Positions 8,466-16,044 of a DNA stretch of 23,133 bases are shown here, piece by piece. The stretch is taken from IMG/VR virus record IMGVR_UViG_3300006920_000260, positions 1 through 23,133 of that record. The stretch is one strand, 5' to 3'. The DNA comes from a virus. The notes under the pieces were generated by a model that saw nothing but the letters and a program-made list of their open reading frames with translations, had not been told where the DNA came from and ran no database searches. The position numbers were made by a program, and so were the translations under genes. The number at the start of each line of letters is the position of its first letter. Positions within the stretch are counted from its first letter, which is position 1.

Positions 8466-8487
8466 GTAACCGCCTTCGGGCGGTTGC
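8466..8487 (+). terminator. C(UUCG)G tetraloop hairpin between the 259-aa and 53-aa genes
   Basis: Bases 8468-8474 pair perfectly with 8479-8485 around the tetraloop ttcg, closed by a C-G pair, giving the exceptionally stable cUUCGg form. The stem extends outward by a U-G and a G-C pair to 8466/8487. It starts ten bases after the preceding stop. The following sequence is T/A-rich without a long T run, so the strength of termination is uncertain; it may be an attenuator or a processing/stability element. Confidence 0.75.
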
Positions 8488-8506
8488 ATTTACTTAAAAA
8501 TAAAAT

Positions 8507-8668
8507 ATGGCTTTTAACATGAAACAAAAAGGCTTCGGCGATACTGTTGAGGCTATTACAAAAGCTACAGGAATAAAAAAAGTAGTTGAAAAAATAAGCG
8601 AAGCTACAGGTAGAGACTGTGGTTGCGATAAAAGAAAAGAATATTTAAATAAAAAATTCCCTTATTAA
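8507..8668 (+). CDS. 53-aa small protein with CGC motif
   Basis: A short gene filling the gap between the UUCG hairpin and the 233-aa ring-type gene. The leader and ATGG start match the other genes, the stop is TAA, and the next gene starts two bases later. The product is basic and amphipathic: residues 8-35 contain a repeated-looking helix pair (GDTVEAITKATGIKK then VVEKISEATGRD), followed by DCGCDKRKEYLNKKFPY at the C-terminus. The two cysteines (C38, C40) stand in a CGC arrangement. I recall very similar small proteins with the ending CGCDKRKExLN(K/E)KFPY in aquatic Bacteroidota phages, so it is probably real and conserved. Function is unknown; location suggests a minor head or neck component, or a small regulator made with the tail genes. 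Confidence 0.85.
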   Translation: MAFNMKQKGFGDTVEAITKATGIKKVVEKISEATGRDCGCDKRKEYLNKKFPY

Positions 8669-8670
8669 TT

Positions 8671-9372
8671 ATGGCTGTAAGTGTAGATACCGTTTATCAG
8701 ACTGTTTTGAGTACTTTAAACAAAGAGCAACGTGGCTATGTCACACCTCAAGAGTTTAATTTATTTGCAGAGCAAGCTCAACTAGATATATTTGAACAAT
8801 ATTTCTACGACATAAATCAATTTGGTAGACTGCACGGTAATAGTACAGAATATTCAGACATGCTAGATATACTTGAAGAAAAAATAAGTATATTTGAAGC
8901 ACCACCAGTGAATGTTACTATGGCTAACACGGGTATAGGTACTTTGCCAGCCAACTATAGGTTAGGTAATGTTATGCATACTACTAACGGTGTAGCTAGA
9001 ATAGTTGAAAAGCTAAACAAAAAAGACATACAGATACTTCAAATGTCTCCATTAACAACTCCAAACTTAATTAGACCAGCTTACACTAGAACAAGTGAGA
9101 CTACGATACAACTCTATCCAGCTACAATAGTAGCAAATGTTACATGTGATGTCATATCAAAACCTACTGCTCCTAATTGGAATTATGTTATGGTTTATGG
9201 TGAAGCCTTGTATAATGCTACTGGTAGTACTGATTTTCAACTGCATCAATCTGAAGAAATAGCTTTAGTCGAAAAAATATTAGAGCTAGCTGGTTTATCT
9301 ACCAAGGAAGTTCAGATGTATCAAATTGCAAATCAAGAAGAAATGCAAACAATCCAACAAGAAAAACAATAA
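8671..9372 (+). CDS. Neck ring/adaptor-type protein (head-tail connector)
   Basis: This 233-aa protein has the N-terminal helical segment KEQRGYVTPQEFNLFAEQAQ (residues 18-37) and then LDIFEQYFYDINQFGR. I recall this pattern as a common hallmark of structural proteins just downstream of the capsid in crAss-like and uncultured marine phages. The middle (residues ~75-170) is beta-rich, with alternating hydrophobic strands. The C-terminal helix SEEIALVEKILELAGLSTKE (194-213) resembles the terminal helix seen in connector/ring proteins, and a Gln/Glu-rich tail follows. Such proteins stack below the portal and close the channel after packaging. It is followed after three bases by the second ring-like gene, supporting co-assembly. 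Ring assignment is inferred from order and family resemblance; no enzymatic motif is present. Confidence 0.8.
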   Translation: MAVSVDTVYQTVLSTLNKEQRGYVTPQEFNLFAEQAQLDIFEQYFYDINQFGRLHGNSTEYSDMLDILEEKISIFEAPPVNVTMANTGIGTLPANYRLGNVMHTTNGVARIVEKLNKKDIQILQMSPLTTPNLIRPAYTRTSETTIQLYPATIVANVTCDVISKPTAPNWNYVMVYGEALYNATGSTDFQLHQSEEIALVEKILELAGLSTKEVQMYQIANQEEMQTIQQEKQ

Positions 9373-9375
9373 GAT

Positions 9376-10542
9376 ATGCCATTATTCAACGGAACACAAC
9401 AAGGTTACTATGAGCAAAGCCAAAGCTTTGTAGGCGCTGGAGCTGGAAACCTCACGGTTGGACCAGTAACTACAGCTGCGTTTGCTACTAGACCAACTCA
9501 ACAGGTTGATATAGTGGTTTTTATAAACGGCATAGAAATAAACAAAAATAGTTACTCGTATAATGGCACAAACCCAGGTGACACTACTCCTGACGATTCT
9601 TACGATATATTATTCAATAACACAAATCCAAACACAAACGTGCAAGCTGCTGATGGATCTCCTTTAGCAGGCTTAACTGTATTGTTTAGAGAGGTTTTAG
9701 CTACCGAGCAGTTTGGTAACTATCAATATGTTTCTTTAGAGAATATAATAAACAACTTTATAATATCTTACGTGGGTGAAGATAAAATAATATCTAAAGT
9801 AAGAAGAACAGATATCGCTTTTCACGCTCAAAGAGGTTTAGCTGAGCTTAGCTACGATACTTTAAAATCTTTTAAGTCTCAAGAGATTGAAATACCACCT
9901 TCTCTATCTATGAAATTACCTCATGATTTTGTTAACTATGTTAAATTATCTTGGCTAGACAATGATGGTATTGAAAGGATATTAATGCCTACTAGAAAAA
10001 CTAGTAACCCAGAGGCGCTAATACAAGATAGTAATTACGATTACAGTTTTGACACAGATGGAACTTTGTTAGCTGCTGACGATTCTGAAACGTGGAATAA
10101 ATTCAAAGATGCTACAAACAGGAATAATACAAATCCAGATACTTTAGATGAATTTGAAAGATATAGAAGTACTCAGGGTGGTAGATATGGATTAGAGCCG
10201 GAGTTTGCTAATAGCAACGGAGTTTATTTTATAGACAATCTAAGAGGTAAAATATTTTTTGATTCTAGCCTGACAGGTAAAATAATAACATTAAAGTATA
10301 TAAGCGATTCACTTGGCACAGACAATGAAATGCTTGTTCATAAGTTTGCAGAAGAAGCGTTGTACAAGCACATAGCTTACGCTATACTAGCTACAAGAGC
10401 TAACACTCAAGAGTATTTAGTCATGAGGTTTAAAAAAGAAAAGTTTGCTGCAACTCGCCAAGCTAAATTAAGATTATCAAATTTAAAATCAGAGGAACTT
10501 GCTCAAGTAATGAGAGGTAAGTCTAAGATTATAAAACACTAA
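9376..10542 (+). CDS. Tail tubular/ring protein with a fibre-like N-terminal domain
   Basis: This 388-aa protein looks two-part. Residues 1-~115 are Gly/Asn/Thr-rich beta structure: VDIVVFINGIEINKNSYSYN (44-63), then LTVLFREVL (100-108). This resembles the N-terminal domain of T7-type tail fibres, in which a strand with 'NG(I/V)' is followed by a tyrosine-rich strand and an R-x(V/T)-type end. Residues ~120-388 look like a tail tubular/ring protein: an initial helix (RTDIAFHAQRGLAELSYDTL, 144-163), then LPHDFVNYVKLSWLDNDGIE (181-200), a beta region, and long C-terminal helices (VHKFAEEALYKHIAYAILAT, 321-340). I recall the second part from crAss-like and marine phage tail tubular proteins. It would sit between the first ring protein and the muzzle-type protein encoded just downstream. 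Domain assignments are by eye. Confidence 0.8.
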   Translation: MPLFNGTQQGYYEQSQSFVGAGAGNLTVGPVTTAAFATRPTQQVDIVVFINGIEINKNSYSYNGTNPGDTTPDDSYDILFNNTNPNTNVQAADGSPLAGLTVLFREVLATEQFGNYQYVSLENIINNFIISYVGEDKIISKVRRTDIAFHAQRGLAELSYDTLKSFKSQEIEIPPSLSMKLPHDFVNYVKLSWLDNDGIERILMPTRKTSNPEALIQDSNYDYSFDTDGTLLAADDSETWNKFKDATNRNNTNPDTLDEFERYRSTQGGRYGLEPEFANSNGVYFIDNLRGKIFFDSSLTGKIITLKYISDSLGTDNEMLVHKFAEEALYKHIAYAILATRANTQEYLVMRFKKEKFAATRQAKLRLSNLKSEELAQVMRGKSKIIKH

Positions 10543-10545
10543 AAT

Positions 10546-13500
10546 ATGCCAGAATTTATTCATAACTTTACTCAGGGGAAGATGAATCATGATCTTGATG
10601 AAAGAATGGTTCCAAACGGTCAATATAGAGATGCATTAAACGTAACTGTAGCTACTTCTGAATCTAGCAATGTTGGTGCTTTGCAAAATTTAAAAGGTAA
10701 TACAGAGTTGAAAGGTTCTCCAGCATCTTCTGGTAATTGGTCTTCTGATTACATAAACTCTCTTAACAACCCAGTCTGTATAGGTTCTATAAGACATGAG
10801 CCGACAGAGTGTATATATTGGTTTGTAGCTACCGACAAGGGTACTACTAGATCAAGCGTTAGTGTTATAGCTGAGTTTAATCAAAAAACTGGTGACGTAA
10901 CACCTGTATTAGTTGACACTAAAGGTATATTAAACTTTACTAAAAATAACTTAATAACAGGTGTAAATATAATAGACGACTTATTATTCTTTACAGATAA
11001 TGTTAATGAACCCAAGAAGGTAAATATAAAAAAGTTTAAAAAAGGTTCTTCAAACGGTGGTACACCTAGTTTCAGTGTACACAGTAAAATTCCAACTTAC
11101 AACACTTCTAACAGAAACTATACTTATAATTCTTCTGGCGCTGACTTTGCAGAAGAAGATATTACTGTTATTAAAAAATCTCCATTAGATGAACCGGGTT
11201 TATCTATGTCAGCTTCGCTGGTAAACGGTCCTGGAACAGGCACCGATCCTATAACCACAACTTACTCTTTAAACAACTACTACAACTTTACGTACATAAC
11301 AGAAGCCGCTACTAATAACTCACCAGCGGAGTACAAGCCACTACCAACGTTTCAAGAATATCAAGAAGCTTTAGGTACCGGTGGAGCGTTTCCAACTAAT
11401 ATGGAGTTTGTAAACATAGTTGTATCAGCAGTACCAACAGGTTACGAGCCTGGTGACGTTATAGTTCTTAGTGGAAGCTATATAAATGACTACAACAACG
11501 AAGATGAATACACTATAAGATTAGAGATAGATTTCGTAAACGGAGCTAATTTAAGGTGTAAGATTCAATCTATACCTAATAAGATATTAAGATTTGGAGC
11601 AGATCAAGACGAGCTAATAACATGGGAGGTTCTATTAGAAGAGAAAGATCCTATGTTTGAATTTGATTTTCCAAGATTTGCTTACAGATGGAAGTATGAA
11701 AATGGTGAGTACTCTACTTTTTCACCTTTTTCTGGACCAGCGTTTATAGGTGGTCAATTTGAATACTTATCTTCTGATGGTTATAACTTAGGTATGAGAA
11801 ACAACCTAAGGTCTTTAAGTATAAATAATCTTTACTGGGGAAGTACAGAGGTTGTTGAACTAGATATATTGTACAAAGCATCTAACAGTAACACTGTGTA
11901 TGTAGTAGATACCTTAAAGGATAGAACTAAAACTAGCTTTACTATTAAAAATGAATTAATTGGAGCCGCTGTAGAAGCTAACCAACTACTCAGACCTTGG
12001 GATAACGTTCCAAGAAAAGCTAAAGCTCAAGAGGTTTCAGCTAATAGACTTATATACGCTAACTATATACAAAATTATAATGTTCCAAAAGTTGGTCTTA
12101 TTTTAAGTTTAGCTACAAACAATCACACTGGTTTAAATGAAGAATCTGATACGTTTAGAGAACCAATACAAAGCGTAAAGTCTATAAGAAAATATCAACT
12201 AGGTATTGTGTTTCAAGACGCTTACGGAAGACAAACACCGGTTTTTTCGGATGCAAACGCTACTATAAGCATAGATAAAGATGCAGCTGTTGGTGTTAGC
12301 AAATTTATAGCCACCGTACCGCCTGTACAAAATATGCCTAGCTGGGTAACGCATTATAAGTATTTTATTAAAGATACATCTAACGAATACTACAACTTAG
12401 CTTTAGATAGATTTTATTTTGCTGAAGATGGCAACGTTTGGTTGAGTTTCCCTTCATCAGAAAGAAGTAAAGTTCAAATAGATAGTTATCTTATACTAAA
12501 AAAACAACACGACGTAGATAATCCTTCTATTGGTCCTTGTAGATATAAAGTTTTAGATGTTCAGTCTCAAGCTCCTGAGTTTGTTGCTAATTCTAAAAAG
12601 ATTATAGCTTCAGCTCGCTGTGAAGTTGACGCTGGTTTTCAAGAAGATTTCTCTTTAATAACTTTTACAGGACCTAACGCTGATGATAATTCTCAGTTTG
12701 CAACAGCTTTTAATGGCGATAGCTTTATTACAATATCCGACGGTGGTAATACAACAGACATATTAGGGGTTAAATTTGGTGGACCTGTTTCAAGTAATGG
12801 TACAATGTACGAGGTGCAGTTAGACGAGCCATTTGGAGCAGACGCTTCTTTCTTCGGGGTATCAGGTTTAGTAGAGGGTGCAACTATTACTATAAATGTT
12901 TATAAAAACGAAGAAGAAAGACTACCAGAGTTTGAAGGTAGATTTTTTGTTAAAATAAATAGAGATACAGATTTTGATGTTAACATAATAAAAACTTTTT
13001 CAGGTTTAAATAAAAGGTACGGTATAGTTGGCGCGGCTTATGTCGATAGAGTTACCGCTAGTTCTTCTTTGAGAGGTAGTTCATCAAGATGGGGGACATT
13101 TTTTAGAGATGCGGGAGAGGCAGCTGGAAATCCGTTTGGTGACTGTACATGTCCTGATTCCTGGAGACACAAAGGTGTCGAGCTAGGTGGTAACGGTAAT
13201 AGGTTAAACGGTTTTAATGGAGTTCCTTCAAATTCAAGAGTATTTATAGATGGTCAAACAGGTATGGAGCAGGCTTTTCACGCTGGTGCCGCTTATAATA
13301 GAGAGTGGTTAGGTATTCTTAGAGCTGGTTTTTCAAATCCTATTTACGAACACTTAGGTAGTCAAAAAGCGTTTTTTGCAGAAAAAGCTGTAAAAGGGGC
13401 TTTAGTAAGAATAGTACACATAGACGGTAGAGTTTCTAAACCTTATGAAATTAAAAACCACTGGAGATTCAGAGGTGCTAGGGGAATAAGAAGATGTTTT

Positions 13501-16044
13501 TGTGTGGATGGTTGTGGTGACTGTCAAAAAAGTACGCTTGGAAGTAATAGAGTTTTTTCTTTAGCGTTAGAGCTAACTAGCAAGGTTCAAGAAGACTGGG
13601 TTGGTAACGGATCAGAATCAGCCTTAACCAACATAAGAGGTTTTCAAATAGTTGAAGAAGTTATAAGTGATGATAACAAAATAATATCTTCTAACAATCC
13701 AGCTGTTTTTGAAACAGAGCCAAAAGAAGCTGTAGATATTGATATATATTACGAAGCATCAAATGCGTTACCTATATCAACTATAAATCAACAATCAAAA
13801 ATATTAAATTACTATAACTGTTATAGCTTTGGAAATGGTGTTGAGTCTGATAGAATAAGAGATGATTTCAACGCACCTAGAATAGGTAAAGGAGTTAAAG
13901 TGTCTGCTTTACTAGATGAACCATATATGGAAGAAAGAAGGTCAAGTGGTCTTATATTTTCTCAAATATACAACTCTCAAGCAGGTATAAATAGATTAAA
14001 TCAGTTTATACAAGCACAGCCTATAACTAAAGATTTAAACCCAGAGTATGGATCTATACAAAAGCTACATTCTAGAAACACAAACTTAATTACGCTTTGT
14101 GAAGACAAATGTTTAAAAATACTAGCAAATAAAGATGCTTTATTTAACGCCGATGGAAGTGCTAATATAACTTCTAACAAGGCTGTTTTAGGACAAGCTG
14201 TTCCTTATGCTGGTGAGTTTGGTATTAGTACAAACCCAGAGTCATTTGCTTCCTATGGATTTAGAGCTTATTTTTCAGATAAAAATAGAGGAGCTGTAAT
14301 TAGATTATCACAAGACGGTATAACTAATATTGCTTTAAAAGGTATGTCTGACTTTTTTGCAGACAACTTACCTAGTTCTACTAAAATAATTGGAAGTTAT
14401 AACGATGACAAAGAAAATTACAATTTAACACTAGACTATTTAACTGACGAGTGGCAAGATAAGCTTTCTAAGACACCTAAAGATAAAACACACTGTGAAG
14501 TACCTAATGATGAATCTGATGATATAGAAACAACTACAGTATCATTTAAAGAGACTGTTGACGGTTGGACTAGTAGAAAATCTTATTATACTAAGACTGG
14601 TAGTGTTTTTTACCCACTAGAAAGTGGTGAATCTTTAAATGACAAGTATTATACTTTTAATAAAGGATTAATATGGGAGCATGCCTCTAATGATTTATAT
14701 AATAATTTTTATGGAACTCAATATGATAGCTCTGTCAATGTAGTGATAAATGACGCTACAGAGTCTATCAAAGGGTTTAAAACATTAAACTACTCTGGTA
14801 CTGATTCTAGAAAATACTCTTATAACACGTCCAGTGGTTTAACGGGGTTGAGTATAGATCAGGTTGTAGCTCAACAAATATCACCTTCTATAATAAACGC
14901 TGAAAACTATACGCCTGGTTGGTATACTAACTATATCAATACTGATATGGAGGAAGGTATGATAAAAGAGTTTGCTAAGAAAGAAAATAAATACTTCAAT
15001 AAAATAAAAGGTATAAAAACTTACTACAATGATAATTGTGATAATAATATTGATTCTTCTGCTTTTCAAACTCAAGGATTAGGTTTAGCTACTGTAACTT
15101 CATCTGCTCCAACTGCATTTAAATTAACAGTTAAGGTTGACGCTTCTTGTTCTACAGGAACAGGTAATGATCCACTGCCAGACACTACTAAAAAGTTCTG
15201 GTACTACTGGACATGCACCAAAACAGGGTCTAACGTAAACGTAGATATAAGACAAACGGCAACAGACCAACTTGTTAAATGTGGTATAGAAGAGTTTTAT
15301 AATAATTTCCCTAACAATTACACTGGTATTGATAAGAATTATTTTAATTTTAAATTCTTTAATTCTTCAGGTGTTAACGTGAACACTATACTTTATAACG
15401 AAAACAACGAGTCTATATCTACTAGTGGTAAGTTTTTATATGTTGAACCAGCTTCAACGCCTGACAACAACGCTTTAAACGCTAATGTTTCTGGCACTGC
15501 TGTTCCAAATACTTACTTTATATTAACTGTAACAAACGGTGTTATAACCGCTAAAACTCAATACAATACTTTAGCTAGTTGTGGAACACCTCTTGTGGCT
15601 GTAGACTTTTCTTTGTTCGTTGGTTATAGAGTTGGTGGTAACTCTACTAATTTGTTAACCGGTACAGCAGCACAACACGGTACTCCTTCTGGAAGAGCAG
15701 CTCTAGCTAAAACACAATTAAAAGATTGGTTAACTGGTCCATTAATAGGTCAAGTGAGTTCAAATAGATTAATTAGACTATCTGATATATACAAGTATTC
15801 CGGTGCAACTGGTTTAGTTGTTGGAGCTCAGCTTCACAATGATGTTGGTCCAATTGCTACAGATGGTATATTTGGGCACAACACTAACTCAGCGCCAATA
15901 CCTAATGGTTATTGGTCTTACACTTCACCATCAAGCAACTCATTAAAAACAGATGCCGGCTGGTCAAGTCTTGATAGTGCTTGGAAGTTTATAACATTTG
16001 AAAATGGAATAGTTACTCACATAACAACAATGAATACATTATAA
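10546..16044 (+). CDS. Giant tail 'stabilization/muzzle' protein
   Basis: An 1832-aa protein carrying several hallmarks I recall from the stabilization/muzzle family of crAss-like and marine podoviruses: GKMNHDLDERMVPNGQYRDA (residues 11-30) continuing to LQNLKGN; LLFFTDNVNEPKKVNI (about 146-161), a propeller-like repeat; YRWKYENGEYSTFSPFS (about 382-398); VPRKAKAQEVSANRLIYANY (488-507); GIVFQDAYGRQTPVF (553-567); NNFYGTQYDSSVNVVIND (1386-1403); and EEGMIKEFAKKENKYFNKIK (1469-1488). It would form the distal tail nozzle that gates DNA release. A cluster of cysteines is unusual: C867, C869, and CFCVDGCGDC with C984, C986, C990, C993. The last ~320 residues, after about 1505, are Asn/Thr/Ser-rich and look like a variable extension, perhaps exposed or fibre-anchoring. 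The stop overlaps the next start (TAATG), so the fibre-like gene is probably translationally coupled. Confidence 0.88.
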   Translation: MPEFIHNFTQGKMNHDLDERMVPNGQYRDALNVTVATSESSNVGALQNLKGNTELKGSPASSGNWSSDYINSLNNPVCIGSIRHEPTECIYWFVATDKGTTRSSVSVIAEFNQKTGDVTPVLVDTKGILNFTKNNLITGVNIIDDLLFFTDNVNEPKKVNIKKFKKGSSNGGTPSFSVHSKIPTYNTSNRNYTYNSSGADFAEEDITVIKKSPLDEPGLSMSASLVNGPGTGTDPITTTYSLNNYYNFTYITEAATNNSPAEYKPLPTFQEYQEALGTGGAFPTNMEFVNIVVSAVPTGYEPGDVIVLSGSYINDYNNEDEYTIRLEIDFVNGANLRCKIQSIPNKILRFGADQDELITWEVLLEEKDPMFEFDFPRFAYRWKYENGEYSTFSPFSGPAFIGGQFEYLSSDGYNLGMRNNLRSLSINNLYWGSTEVVELDILYKASNSNTVYVVDTLKDRTKTSFTIKNELIGAAVEANQLLRPWDNVPRKAKAQEVSANRLIYANYIQNYNVPKVGLILSLATNNHTGLNEESDTFREPIQSVKSIRKYQLGIVFQDAYGRQTPVFSDANATISIDKDAAVGVSKFIATVPPVQNMPSWVTHYKYFIKDTSNEYYNLALDRFYFAEDGNVWLSFPSSERSKVQIDSYLILKKQHDVDNPSIGPCRYKVLDVQSQAPEFVANSKKIIASARCEVDAGFQEDFSLITFTGPNADDNSQFATAFNGDSFITISDGGNTTDILGVKFGGPVSSNGTMYEVQLDEPFGADASFFGVSGLVEGATITINVYKNEEERLPEFEGRFFVKINRDTDFDVNIIKTFSGLNKRYGIVGAAYVDRVTASSSLRGSSSRWGTFFRDAGEAAGNPFGDCTCPDSWRHKGVELGGNGNRLNGFNGVPSNSRVFIDGQTGMEQAFHAGAAYNREWLGILRAGFSNPIYEHLGSQKAFFAEKAVKGALVRIVHIDGRVSKPYEIKNHWRFRGARGIRRCFCVDGCGDCQKSTLGSNRVFSLALELTSKVQEDWVGNGSESALTNIRGFQIVEEVISDDNKIISSNNPAVFETEPKEAVDIDIYYEASNALPISTINQQSKILNYYNCYSFGNGVESDRIRDDFNAPRIGKGVKVSALLDEPYMEERRSSGLIFSQIYNSQAGINRLNQFIQAQPITKDLNPEYGSIQKLHSRNTNLITLCEDKCLKILANKDALFNADGSANITSNKAVLGQAVPYAGEFGISTNPESFASYGFRAYFSDKNRGAVIRLSQDGITNIALKGMSDFFADNLPSSTKIIGSYNDDKENYNLTLDYLTDEWQDKLSKTPKDKTHCEVPNDESDDIETTTVSFKETVDGWTSRKSYYTKTGSVFYPLESGESLNDKYYTFNKGLIWEHASNDLYNNFYGTQYDSSVNVVINDATESIKGFKTLNYSGTDSRKYSYNTSSGLTGLSIDQVVAQQISPSIINAENYTPGWYTNYINTDMEEGMIKEFAKKENKYFNKIKGIKTYYNDNCDNNIDSSAFQTQGLGLATVTSSAPTAFKLTVKVDASCSTGTGNDPLPDTTKKFWYYWTCTKTGSNVNVDIRQTATDQLVKCGIEEFYNNFPNNYTGIDKNYFNFKFFNSSGVNVNTILYNENNESISTSGKFLYVEPASTPDNNALNANVSGTAVPNTYFILTVTNGVITAKTQYNTLASCGTPLVAVDFSLFVGYRVGGNSTNLLTGTAAQHGTPSGRAALAKTQLKDWLTGPLIGQVSSNRLIRLSDIYKYSGATGLVVGAQLHNDVGPIATDGIFGHNTNSAPIPNGYWSYTSPSSNSLKTDAGWSSLDSAWKFITFENGIVTHITTMNTL

